Assembly: GCA_028864975.1 (NCBI GenBank) | Contig: JAGWLG010000004.1 | Coordinates: 1 to 64,000 of the forward strand | DNA from: Thermoplasmata archaeon | GTDB taxonomy: Archaea; Thermoplasmatota; Thermoplasmata; Lutacidiplasmatales; UBA184 | Direction: 5' to 3' | DNA length: 64,000 nt | Shown here: positions 24,342 to 33,800 of the stretch, piece by piece | How positions within the stretch are numbered: position 1 is the stretch's first letter | How the letters are laid out: the number at the start of each line of letters is the position of its first letter | The notes under the pieces: model-generated | Databases searched by the model: none | Seen by the model: the letters and a program-made list of their open reading frames with translations, nothing else | What the model was told of the DNA's origin: nothing | Made by a program: the position numbers and the translations under genes

Positions 24342-25292
24342 ATGGCCCTATCGGTCCTGGAGGACGAGATCACCAACGCCGTCGAACGGCTGAGCGAACA
24401 TGTCGTGAGCATCAACAGCCAGAGGATCCTGGCCCATCCCCGAAGAGGGATCGTCCCGATGGAGGGGAGCGGCTCGGGGGTCATCTTGGAGAAGGAGGGG
24501 CTCATCGTGACGAACCATCACGTCATTGACGGAGCGACGCATGTTCGCGTCACCCTCCATGACGGGCGGGAGTTCCAGGGGGAGGTGGTCGGCACCGACC
24601 CTCAGACCGACGTCGCGGTGCTCAAGGTCGACGCCGGGGTGTTGGGCCCCGCGACCTTGGGCGATTCCGAGAAGCTCAAGGTGGGACAGATCGTCCTTGC
24701 CATCGGGAACACGCTAGGGCTCCCCGGAGGTCCCACGGTCTCGACGGGGGTCGTGAGCGCCCTGGGCCGGCCAATGCCCTGGTCGCAGTTCATCTTCGAA
24801 GGACTCATCCAGACGGATGCCGCTATCAATCCGGGGAACAGCGGGGGCCCGCTCGCCGACCGACACGGGAACGTCATCGGGATCAACACCGCCATGGTCC
24901 CCTTCGCCCACGGGATCGGATTCTCCGTCCCGATCAACACCGTCCGCTGGGTGGCCGAGCAGATCACGAAGTACGGTCGCGTGATACGCCCCTTCCTGGG
25001 CATCGTGGGCGTGACCGTGACGCCGACGCTCGCCCGCGTCCACGACCTCAAGTCGGACCGAGGGATCCTCATCGTGGGGGTGGAGCCGCATACGGCGGCC
25101 TCCCGAGCTGGGATCCGGGCGGGCGATATCTTGACGCGGATCGGCGAGCGCAACGTGGACAGCATGAAGGACCTGCTCGAGGCCCTCTCGAAGAGCGGCA
25201 TCGGCTCGGACGCGCCGCTTGCCTACCGCCGAGGAAGGAACGAGCAGTGGACCCAGATCCGCCTCGAGGAGTCACCGGAAGAAGCACGTTGA
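24342..25292 (+). CDS. HtrA/DegP-like serine protease, apparently cytosolic
   Basis: This 316-residue protein has a trypsin-like domain with the full triad: His60 in TNHHVIDG, Asp90 in TDVAVL and Ser167 in NPGNSGGPL. One PDZ domain follows (about 215-305: RPFLGIVGVTVTP, GILIVGVEPHTAASRAGIRAGDILTRIG). It starts at ATG 24342 after AAGGTGGGAA. No signal peptide or membrane anchor is present; the first helix is amphipathic. It therefore likely acts inside the cell in protein quality control, unlike classical periplasmic DegP. Confidence 0.92.
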   Translation: MALSVLEDEITNAVERLSEHVVSINSQRILAHPRRGIVPMEGSGSGVILEKEGLIVTNHHVIDGATHVRVTLHDGREFQGEVVGTDPQTDVAVLKVDAGVLGPATLGDSEKLKVGQIVLAIGNTLGLPGGPTVSTGVVSALGRPMPWSQFIFEGLIQTDAAINPGNSGGPLADRHGNVIGINTAMVPFAHGIGFSVPINTVRWVAEQITKYGRVIRPFLGIVGVTVTPTLARVHDLKSDRGILIVGVEPHTAASRAGIRAGDILTRIGERNVDSMKDLLEALSKSGIGSDAPLAYRRGRNEQWTQIRLEESPEEAR

Positions 25293-25343
25293 GCGTGGGT
25301 GGGGGTCGTGCGAGACGCGTGGCCCCCGCTCTTCCCTGCGTCC

Positions 25344-26165
25344 TCACTTCGATCCCGTCGCTAGCAGGCCCTCGCCGAAGAAGTTGAGGACCCGCCGCCA
25401 GGCGTCCTGCGCGGCCTCGGCGTTGTACATCGGTCGCGTGTCGTTGAAGAAGGCGTGCTGGGCCCCGGGATAGACGTGGGCCTCGAACCGAACGTGATGG
25501 GCCCTGGCAGCCCGCTCGAGCTCAGGGACGGTGTCCGTGATGCGATGGTCCTCTCCCCCGTAGAGGCCGAGGATGGGGCATCGGGCCTTCGCGACAAGCT
25601 CTTCGGAGGGCGAGTTGCCGTAGAAGATCACGCAAGCGGCGAGCTTCGGGTCGTGGCAGGCGAGCAGTGCGCTCATCCCCCCTCCGAAGCAGAACCCGAC
25701 GGAACCCACTCTCGTGGGGTCGACGTCCGCGCGGGAGCGGAGCCCGTCCGCCACCCCCACGAGGTCCCGAGCGAACCGAAGATGCTCCTCGGGATTCTGG
25801 ATGCGTCGCAGGGCCTCAAGGACGGCTCGCTCCTCCGTCGGGCGTTCCGCGATCCTCCTCTGGATGGCGGCGGGGTCCCGCTGTACCTCCGGCGGCAGCG
25901 ACCTCAAGAAGCCGAAGCCCGTGGCCACCGCGGCGGGCGTCAGCAGGCGCTCGATCTCCCCGGTGAACAGGTTGGGGGCAAGCGCCACCTAGCCCTCCCT
26001 CGCGAAACGCCGCGCGACGTCCTGGATGTGGGCGTCAGGTCCGAAGATCTCGTGGATCACGATGACGGCGGGGCAGCGCCCCCCGCCCCCGCCTTCCGGA
26101 AGGGCGAGGTAGGCCTCGAGCTCGCGTCCGTCTCCCGCCATCTTGAGCTTCTCGTTCCGCGCCAT
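25344..26165 (-). pseudogene. Dienelactone hydrolase interrupted by an in-frame amber codon
   Basis: Two track ORFs form one dienelactone-hydrolase-type alpha/beta hydrolase in the same frame. The first part (from ATG 26165) reads MARNEKLKMAGDGREL...PAVIVIHEIFG...VARRFAREG, then TAG at 25989-25991, then VALAPNLF and the rest, including the nucleophile elbow GFCFGGG, the Asp region YGGEDHRIT and the His in GAQHAFFND. Family members read 'EGY-ALAPdLF', so TAG stands where tyrosine (TAC/TAT) is expected. A single base change explains it. TAG is an ordinary stop elsewhere in this window, so recoding is unlikely. It is either a recent pseudogene, a strain variant or an assembly error. Confidence 0.85.
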
Positions 26166-26176
26166 CGGTCTCCTCC

Positions 26177-28642
26177 TCAGAACTCCCCGAGGCTCGCCTG
26201 CCGTTTCTTGCGGCGGCCGGTCTCGAGGGCCTCCAGCGCGGAGGTCCCCCCGCCGACGGCGATGCCGGCCTCGACCGGGGGCCGCGCGGAGGCCACCTCG
26301 CCCCCGAAGAGGTTCTGTTGCTGCGTCCTTTGGAGCAGCCGGGCCTGGTCCCATCCGAAGACCTCCGTCACCCGGGCGAGCGTCTGGGCGACACGCTCCG
26401 CGTAGTATTGGACGTCAGGGCGGCCCTGGAGCTCTCGTCCTTCCACGTACGGCTCGACCTGCTGCGGGCTCTTCTTCGCGTTCGTCACGATCCAGGCGAC
26501 CTTCATCCCCGGGACCACGGGGTAGCCCTCCTCCTTGAGCTGTCGGAAGATCCGCAGGAAGGGGAGGGCGTCCCGGGTCGCCGCGTTGTACTGCTCCTCG
26601 CCTCGGACCGTCCGGGCGATGATGTACCGTTCGGCCTCGTACTTCCCCTGGAGGACGTTCTGCACGACCTCGCGGGCGTGCTCGCACGCCTTCTCCGTCT
26701 CCCCGGAGAGGACGAGCTCGAAGACCTCCTGCAGGCTCTGGCTCTGCAGGTCGAAGGAGTCCGTGCGCCGGGTCTCGTACCCCCGGATGATGGTGTCCTC
26801 CTTCGGCCAGACCTGACGGGCGACGTAGCGCTTCTTCACCCCGTGGCTGAAGAAGGAGGCGTAGACGCTCTGGAACTCGAGCGAGGTCCCCTCCTTCGAG
26901 AACGTGGCGGAGAGCTTCTCTCCCAGGGCCCGGGCGCCCTCCAGGGAAGGCTGCGGGGAGCGGACGAAGATGCTGTCGGTGTCCGAGTAGATCACCTCGG
27001 CGCCCTCCGCCTCGACCGCCGCGATGACGCTCTTGGTCGTTTCGCGAGCGAAGGCGGTGATCGCCGCCCCGATCTCCTTGTTCGTGAAGCGGTAGAAGGA
27101 GCTCGCGAGCACGCCGTAGAAGGAGTTCATCAGGATCTTGACCGCGTTCTGGAGTCCGTCCAGGTAGAGGCGCTCGTCGTCGCCCTTCGTCGCCTTGAGC
27201 TCGCGTTTCAGACGGTCGCGCTCCGCCATCAGGGACCGGAGGATGTCCGGGACGAGCCCCCGCCGAACGTCGGGGGAGAGGAACCGGGCCCCGTTCGGGG
27301 CCACGACGCTGCCCTGCGGGGAGAGCGTCGTGAAGCAGATGTTCTTCGAGATGATGATCGACGGGTACATCGACTTGAAGTCGAGGACCACGACCCACTT
27401 GACCAGGTCGGGCTTGATCGCGTGGACGTATCCGCCCTCGATCGCGGCGTCCCCCGCGGTCCTCCGCGTCGGGGGGACCCCGATACGGCGTCGGTCCGCT
27501 TCCGGGATGAGCAAAGAGTCGACCAGCAGGCTGGTCCGGCCGTTGAGCCCCTCCTCGAGGTAGAGGTGGGCCACGGTCGCCATGTCCGACCCCCGCTCGA
27601 CGGCGCGGAGCTTGCGGAGGATCCTCAGCGCGAGGACCGCATCGTGCTCGCAGTACTCTACGACCTTCGCCGGGTCCTTGGCCCATTCCTCGTCCATGTT
27701 CCGGCGGTCGACGTCCTTCTTCCCCTCGCCCAGGAGGAGCCGGGAGACGAACTCGAGCGTCTCCTGCTTCGGGTGCAGGATCGTCCGCGCGAACCACCAG
27801 GCGTCGGCGATGGCCCGACCGTGGGCCCGCCACAGCCGGTCGCCGATGTCGCTCACCGGGCCTAGGTCGCGTCCGAGCGGGAGGGCGCCGTTGTCGGGGA
27901 GCCCCAGAGCCTTCGCCCGCTCTTCGAGCAGCGGGATGTCGTACCCGCCGATGTTGTATCCGACGATGATGTCCGGGTCCTCTTCCTGCACCTTGGCGAA
28001 GAACCCCTCGAGGATCCCTCGCTCGGCTCCCTGCAAGCGGAAGCCCCGGAGCTCCCCGTCCCCGCGCTGGACGACCCCGCACAGGCAGAAGATGGTCCGG
28101 TCCTTGAGCGAGTTCTCGATGTCGAAGGAGAGGTACGTGAGGGGCGGTCGGAAGGTGTCGCAAGGTGAGATCGCTCCCTGGACCCGAACGACCTCCTGGG
28201 TCGTGTACCCGCGACGGGCCGCCTCCGGCTCGGGCTCTGCGTCGAAGGCGACGGTGAGCCCCAGGTCGCGGTCGTAGAGGAAACGATGGGCGAAGGGGAT
28301 GTCGCAGGCGAGGACCCCCTCGTCCTCGCCCGGCTTCGCGAACCTCCGGCGATAGTCAGGGACCTTCCAGGGGAACTTGATCGTGACGCGAAGCGTGTCA
28401 CGCTCCGCCCCTCGATAGAAGACCTTCAGGTCCTCGAGCTTCAGGACCTCGGGGTCGTGCGAGAGCGCTTCCCGGACGGCGGGGTCGGGTTCGACCAGCA
28501 TGAACCAGGGGCGGTGGTCGTAGCAGCGGGCCGTGACCGACCGCCCGTCCTTCGTGCGTCCGAAGAGCTCGACGACGACGGAATCGCCGTCGGGGTGGTG
28601 GCGGTAGGAGCCCCCGAGAAGGAAGAGCTCGTACCGGGACAT
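26177..28642 (-). CDS. polB: Family-B DNA polymerase
   Basis: This 821-residue replicative or repair polymerase has a 3'-5' exonuclease domain (YLSFDIEN, then NIGGYDIPLL and EYCEHDAVLAL) and the polymerase motifs DFKSMYPSIIISKN (motif A), LMNSFYGVLAS (motif B) and YSDTDSIFV (motif C). The last residues, RQASLGEF, fit the PIP box QxxLxxF that binds the sliding clamp PCNA. No intein interrupts motifs A-C. The gene starts at ATG 28642 and is followed by the TnpB element upstream of it on the other strand. Confidence 0.95.
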   Translation of the reverse strand: MSRYELFLLGGSYRHHPDGDSVVVELFGRTKDGRSVTARCYDHRPWFMLVEPDPAVREALSHDPEVLKLEDLKVFYRGAERDTLRVTIKFPWKVPDYRRRFAKPGEDEGVLACDIPFAHRFLYDRDLGLTVAFDAEPEPEAARRGYTTQEVVRVQGAISPCDTFRPPLTYLSFDIENSLKDRTIFCLCGVVQRGDGELRGFRLQGAERGILEGFFAKVQEEDPDIIVGYNIGGYDIPLLEERAKALGLPDNGALPLGRDLGPVSDIGDRLWRAHGRAIADAWWFARTILHPKQETLEFVSRLLLGEGKKDVDRRNMDEEWAKDPAKVVEYCEHDAVLALRILRKLRAVERGSDMATVAHLYLEEGLNGRTSLLVDSLLIPEADRRRIGVPPTRRTAGDAAIEGGYVHAIKPDLVKWVVVLDFKSMYPSIIISKNICFTTLSPQGSVVAPNGARFLSPDVRRGLVPDILRSLMAERDRLKRELKATKGDDERLYLDGLQNAVKILMNSFYGVLASSFYRFTNKEIGAAITAFARETTKSVIAAVEAEGAEVIYSDTDSIFVRSPQPSLEGARALGEKLSATFSKEGTSLEFQSVYASFFSHGVKKRYVARQVWPKEDTIIRGYETRRTDSFDLQSQSLQEVFELVLSGETEKACEHAREVVQNVLQGKYEAERYIIARTVRGEEQYNAATRDALPFLRIFRQLKEEGYPVVPGMKVAWIVTNAKKSPQQVEPYVEGRELQGRPDVQYYAERVAQTLARVTEVFGWDQARLLQRTQQQNLFGGEVASARPPVEAGIAVGGGTSALEALETGRRKKRQASLGEF

Positions 28643-28907
28643 GGCCCCGCGAGCCTACGATGGAGATAGGGGTTTGGTATGTGTTCAGCTCCCCCGGCAA
28701 GAACTCAGGTGCTGACGGCGCTAGAACCTGCGGCCAGTGCGCCACGGTTGTGATCTCTTCGTCACGGCGGGGAGGCAGCCCCGCAGTCCCCGCCTGAAAC
28801 GGTTGCGCCATCTCGAGCTCCCCTCTAGAACTCGGTTTCACGTCCTCTCGAGGGTTCATCTTCTCGGACCGCTCGTCCCTCTCTCCCCTTACGCCCCGGA
28901 GCTCCCC

Positions 28908-30218
28908 TTGCACCTCTCCTACCAGTACCGGATCTATCCTCGCCCCTCGCAGGAGGCCACCCTCGAATCCTGGAGGAAGGAGCTGGGCTATCTATGGAAC
29001 TTCGCCCTCGCTCAGCGGAAGGACGCCTGGGAGCGCGAGCACCGCCCCGTTTCCTACCTCGACCAGCAGGAGAGCCTGGCCACTTGGAGGAGCTTCGACG
29101 CTCGGGGGTTGGGGCAGGTCCGTTACGTGGTCGCCCAGAACCTGCTCCAGGAGCTCGATCTCGCCTACCGCTCCTTCTTCCGCAGAGTGAAGGACGGGGA
29201 GCGGCGACCGGGGTACCCTCGGTTCAAGAAAGACGGCACGGTCCGCTCCTTCCGCTTCAACTACGCGGACACCTACGTCAAGATCGGGACCTCGGCGACA
29301 GACCGGCGGGTCCGGCTCTCCGGGATCGGGTACGTTCCCATCGTGGTTCACCGCGAGCCCCCCGCTGATGGGAAGCTCCTCACCGCCACGGTCTCCCGCG
29401 AGGCGGACCGCTGGCTCCTGACGCTCGTCTACGAACTACCGGACCCTGCTCCGCCCCCTCCCCCCGAGGTGGCGCCCGCGAACCCTGTCGGGATCGACCT
29501 GGGGATCATGCACCCCCTCGCCCTTTCCACCGGAGAGGTGGTCGAACCTCTGCGTCCCCTTGAGGCGGCGGAGGAGCGGCTGAAGCGGGAACAGCGACGA
29601 CTCGCTCGGAAGGAGAAGGGGTCGAACAACCACCGCAAGCAGGCGGCGAAGGTGGCGCGCTGCCATCAGAGGGTCGCGGACCGTCGCAAGGACCTCTGCC
29701 ACAAGCTGACCTCCCGTATTGCGCGCGAGCACGACCTGGTGGCGGTGGAGGCGCTGAACGTCCCGGGGATGGTCCGCGGGCCGCTTGCGAAGGCGATCCT
29801 GGACGCGCCGTGGGGGAGGATGCGGTCGATGCTGGAGTACAAGCTCGCTATGAGGTCGGGGCGCTACGTGGAAGTGGACCCGCGGGGGACCACCCAGACG
29901 TGCTCGGCGTGCGGGCGGGTCGCCGACCCACCGCTTGCGCTGGGGGAGCGCGTGTTTGCCTGTCCCTGCAGGCATCGCGAGGACCGTGACGTGAACGCGG
30001 CTCGCAACGTGCTGCATCGTGGATGTGACAGCGTACGGCGGATGTCGTCGGAAGTGAAGCCTGCGGAGAGGACGCCACCACCGCGGACCGGGGGCCGTCG
30101 GGTCTACCGGGGGCGGCGAGCGACCTCGAGGAACCAGGAAGACGCCTCACGACCGGAGGGGGAGGGCTCTCCCGGGGCCATCCCCGGGCGGCGCAAGCCC
30201 CCCGGCCGGCGAGGCTGA
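28908..30218 (+). CDS. tnpB: TnpB-type RNA-guided nuclease of an IS605-like element
   Basis: From TTG 28908 the protein opens HLSYQYRIYPRPSQ, the classic TnpB start; the track's extra 57 residues are dubious. The RuvC motifs are present: GIDLGIMHPLAL (Asp), VAVEALNVPGM (Glu) and DRDVNAARN (Asp). The zinc-ribbon region keeps CSAC but its second knuckle reads CPCRHRED, one residue short of the usual CPxCGH, which may weaken zinc binding. No tnpA lies nearby, so it is a solo (IS1341-type) element. TnpB uses an RNA from its own 3' end to cut DNA. The C-terminal 70 residues are low-complexity and overlap uracil-DNA glycosylase and a hairpin. Confidence 0.9.
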   Translation: MHLSYQYRIYPRPSQEATLESWRKELGYLWNFALAQRKDAWEREHRPVSYLDQQESLATWRSFDARGLGQVRYVVAQNLLQELDLAYRSFFRRVKDGERRPGYPRFKKDGTVRSFRFNYADTYVKIGTSATDRRVRLSGIGYVPIVVHREPPADGKLLTATVSREADRWLLTLVYELPDPAPPPPPEVAPANPVGIDLGIMHPLALSTGEVVEPLRPLEAAEERLKREQRRLARKEKGSNNHRKQAAKVARCHQRVADRRKDLCHKLTSRIAREHDLVAVEALNVPGMVRGPLAKAILDAPWGRMRSMLEYKLAMRSGRYVEVDPRGTTQTCSACGRVADPPLALGERVFACPCRHREDRDVNAARNVLHRGCDSVRRMSSEVKPAERTPPPRTGGRRVYRGRRATSRNQEDASRPEGEGSPGAIPGRRKPPGRRG

Positions 30219-30860
30219 ACATATACGGGGTTTGCTGCCTTCCGCGAAAGGGTCGGGTCGGAGGGACGGCAGGAGCACGGCGAAGCGTGCCCAGTCGTCC
30301 CGCCATCGCTCTCCGTAGCGCTTCGAGTGGAGGGTCGAGGCGGGGTGGAGCATCGGAAAGAGTGTCCGCCCCCAGATGGTGGCCGCGTGGCCCGCCGCAC
30401 GGGAGATGGGAAGTTCCTCCGGCGCGAACGCCTCGAGAGCGTGCGTGCCAAGGGTGACCAGCACGCGGGGGTCGAGCGTGCCGAACTTCGCTTCGAGCCA
30501 AGGTCGGCAAGCGGCGGCGGCCCTGCGGTCGAAGCGGTTCTGCGGGGGCCGGCACATGATCACGTTCGTGACCCCCCAGTCCCTGGGGCGAAGCCCCGAG
30601 GCCGCCACCGCCCGGTCGAGGATCCGCCCCGCCCTGCCGACGAACGGGAGACCGGAGGCGTCCTCTTCCTTCCCGGGGGCCTCTCCGATGAACAGGACCC
30701 AGGGGCGCGGCGCTCCTCGATAGACCACGACCTGATGCCGAAGGGAGGCGAGATGGCAACGGACGCACGCCTTCATCTCAAGTTCGAGGGCCGCCCACGG
30801 CACGACGGCCTCGGGAAGGCTGACGGGATGGAGCCGCAGACGCCGCCGACGCTCGGTCAA
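30147..30860 (-). CDS. Family-4 uracil-DNA glycosylase with element-derived tail
   Basis: The catalytic core has GEAPGKEEDASGLPFVGRAG (motif 1 of family 4), MCRPPQNR, VTLGTHALEAF and LHPAST (motif 2). Cysteines in ACVRCHLAS, MCRPP and ACRPWL fit the [4Fe-4S] ligands. It removes uracil formed by cytosine deamination, important at high temperature or low pH. The last 25 residues (after about GSKPR) are encoded within the right end of the TnpB element and look unrelated to the family, so the insertion probably replaced the native stop. Its ATG overlaps the stop of the AAA ATPase gene upstream. Confidence 0.92.
   Translation of the reverse strand: MTERRRRLRLHPVSLPEAVVPWAALELEMKACVRCHLASLRHQVVVYRGAPRPWVLFIGEAPGKEEDASGLPFVGRAGRILDRAVAASGLRPRDWGVTNVIMCRPPQNRFDRRAAAACRPWLEAKFGTLDPRVLVTLGTHALEAFAPEELPISRAAGHAATIWGRTLFPMLHPASTLHSKRYGERWRDDWARFAVLLPSLRPDPFAEGSKPRICSASPAGGLAPPGDGPGRALPLRS
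30171..30188. repeat. Hairpin at the right end of the TnpB element
   Basis: CCCGGGG-CCAT-CCCCGGG is a perfect 7-base stem with a four-base loop inside the 3' end of tnpB, followed by CGGCGCAAGCC. Right-end hairpins at this place form part of the guide (omega) RNA scaffold in IS605 elements, so this is a candidate for that structure. Confidence 0.5.
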
Positions 30861-33800
30861 GGAGGCCCTACCGTAGGTGCGCCGCGATCGGGACCGGCGG
30901 GAGAGGACGCTTCGGCCTCGCGCATGAGGCGCTCGGACTCCTCGCGCAGGCGGGGCGCTTCCTCAGCATGTCCCTCGCGTTCCAGAAGCTCCGCCTCCAG
31001 CGCCATGCCCCTCCCTTCGAGGTACCGAGCTTGGGGGCGGCCCGTGAGGAAGCCCTTCGCCTCGTTCAGGTAACGTCTCGCACGAGGAGCGTCGGGGACC
31101 CTCAAGGCGAGACGGGTCATCCAGAGCCGAAGCTCGGCCTGGTCCTCCACCTCCTCGTCCCGCAGAGCGGGAGCGTTCTTCTCGAGCGAATCTAAGACCT
31201 CTGTCAGGGCGTGCGGGTCCTCGGAGAGGGCCCCCTCGGCCTCGGCCATCAGGATCCTCCCTTCGGCCAGGTGCTCCTCGCGTCCGATGCGCAGCGCGAT
31301 TTCGACGGCCTCCCGCGCGAGCTCCTTGGCCTCGACGAACCGGCCGAGGTTGAGGTAGACCCTCCCGAGCACCATCTTGGCCGCGGTCAGTCCCCGCTCG
31401 ACGCCGAACTTGAGAGCGAGCGCCAGGGACTCCTTCGCGAGCTCCTCCGCATGCTTGAGGTCTCCCGAGTAGGTGAGCACCCAGGCAGCGCTCGAGAGCG
31501 TGAAGCAGCTCGGCAGGACGGTCCCGGCCCGTTGGGCGTAGAGGTGAGCCTCGTGGAAGTCGTGGAAGGCGCTCTTGGCATCTCCCTCGCGCATGTGGAG
31601 CGCCGCGCGGGTGTTGAGGGCGGAGGAGAGGCGAACCGTGGCCCCGCAAGCCTGCGCGATCTCGATGCCCCGGTCCAGGAGCCCCCGGGCCTCCTCGATC
31701 TGCCCGGTGACGATCATGCAGTAGGCCTTCTGGATGAAGGCGGCCGCGCGCACGGGGCTCGGGCCCTCTCCCTCCGTCAGCTCGATCGCTTTCGTGAGGA
31801 CGGGGATCCCTTCCCTCCAGGCGTTCCGTCCCGAGGCCGTGAGCCCGAGGGTGACGCAGGCCAGGGCCTCTTGGGCGCGGGAGACGCTCCCGGGCCGGGC
31901 CTCGGCTAGCTCCAGGACCTCGTGAGCACGCCTCTCCGACTCTTGCACGCTCAGGTCGCGGGTGGCCCATGCGAGGTCGGCCATGAGCTCCGCCTTCGCC
32001 GCGGGTGAAGGCTCCTCGGAGAGTAGTTTGAGCAGGGCGTCGTGCAGCACCTGATTGTTCCCGAGCCCGTCGAGCGCGAACGCGAGCCGTCCCTCCTCCA
32101 GGATCGCTTCCTCGCGCTTGCCCTCCGCGCCGGCTCCCGTCCCCTCGCTTCTGCGCATCTCGCGCAGCCACGCCAGGTAGGTCCCGCCCACCTCGACGGC
32201 CGAACGCGCGGTCGCGACCTGCAACGCCTTCACGATCCAGGGGCGGGCGCGCCGACCATCCCCTGCGTCGTGGTACAAGCGGGCCAGCTCTTCCGTCCTC
32301 TCAGGACGGTGCATCGACCACCACTCCGCGAGCTTGCCCGCGACCTCCCGGCGGGAGGCCGGCGCCATCTCGGCCAAGGTCACTTCCCCGACGAGCGGAT
32401 GCGCGCAGACCCAGCGCTCCCCCTCCGGTTCGATCAGCCGACGCCGTCGGTAGAGGTTCTCGAGGCGATCGAGCACCTCTCGGGCGGGGGTTCCCAGGAC
32501 CTCGGACACCGGGGAGAGCTCGAACTCGCTCCCGGAGACGGCCGCGCACTCGAGCACCCTTCGTTCCTCCGGGGGAAGCGCTTCGAGCCGCCGTGCGACC
32601 AAACGTCGTACAGAAGCGGGCAGGGACTCGGCCGCGTCGCTCGGGGGCAGGTCCAGCACCGCCCCCCGGGAGGTCCGTCGCAGGCGCCCCTCTTCGATGA
32701 GCTGGGCCAGGATCTCTCGCAGGAAGTACGGGTTGCCCTCGGTCCGGTGGACGAGACGGTCGACGGCGCTGCGCTCGGCGACCTCGACCGAGGGCGCGTC
32801 CACCGCGAGGGCGGCGAGACGGAGCACGTCCTCCGCCCCCAGCCCCTTGAGACCGAGCACCTGGAGCAGCCCCTCGCGGGAGAGGGCGTCGCGCGCCTCC
32901 TCGAGACCGGTGAAGGCGACCGCCCGTTCGGGGCTCTCCTCCTCGCGAAAGGCGACGACCAGAAGGACCGGGAGCCCCGACTGGTTCCGTGCGAGGAACT
33001 GGAAGGCCGAGACCGATTGCGGGTCGGCCCACTGAAGGTCGTCCAGGATGAGGAGCTGCGGGGCGCGGCCCGCCGCTTCCTCGAGCATCGAGAGGTAGCG
33101 CATCAGGGTCGCGGCGGGGGTCTCGGGTCCAGATGAGGGGGAAGCTCCCTTGTCCGCGGCGGCCTTCGGGTCCTCCCGTTCCACCTCAGCGTCGGACTCC
33201 AGCAGGGAGACCTCCCGGGGCTCCAGGGCCGACGGATTGAGCGTGGTCAGAAGATGGCCGTCCGTCTCCGAGGCGACGTCGTGCAGGAACTGCAGGAGCC
33301 GCAGGACCGGAGGGAAGGCGTTCTGGCTCACGAGGTACTCGAGCCCCTCGACGGCGACGACCCGTCCTGGACCCCCTCGCAGGTGCGCCTCGAGCCTCTC
33401 CCCGAGCGCATCGATCGCCCCGGGGGCCACGTGGTCGCTCCCTTCCAGACGTGTCATCCAGAGGAGGGTCGCGCCATCCTTCAGTGCGGGTCGGGTCTCT
33501 CGGAGCGAGCTCGGCTTCTCCCGCGTCACGAGGAGGAGCGAGGACCCTCGTGCGGCCTCTTCGACCTGGTTCCAGAACCTTCGGGGCCGCCCCTCCTCCA
33601 CGATCCTCATCGTGGGAAGCGCGGGGTCCGTAGGAGCGTCCTCGCCTCGGGGAACGTTCGGGGGGACCGAGCCCCGCCGGAACACCTGCTCGAACGGGAA
33701 GAACGGGGCCAGCGACTCCTTGAGGCACCCCCCCGCCCGTACCTCGAAGCCTCTTCCTCGCGCCTCCTCCTCCAGCCATCGGAGCAGCCGCGTCTTCCCC

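Noticed and set aside
25989-25991. TAG read as pyrrolysine
   Set aside because: TAG is the stop codon of many genes in this window (eS8, SRP19, TraB protein, korB), and the expected residue is a plain tyrosine; no pyl genes are visible.
28737-28907. 57-residue N-terminal extension of TnpB in the ORF track
   Set aside because: TnpB proteins begin at the HLSYQYRIYP segment, and the extension reads across likely element-end sequence.
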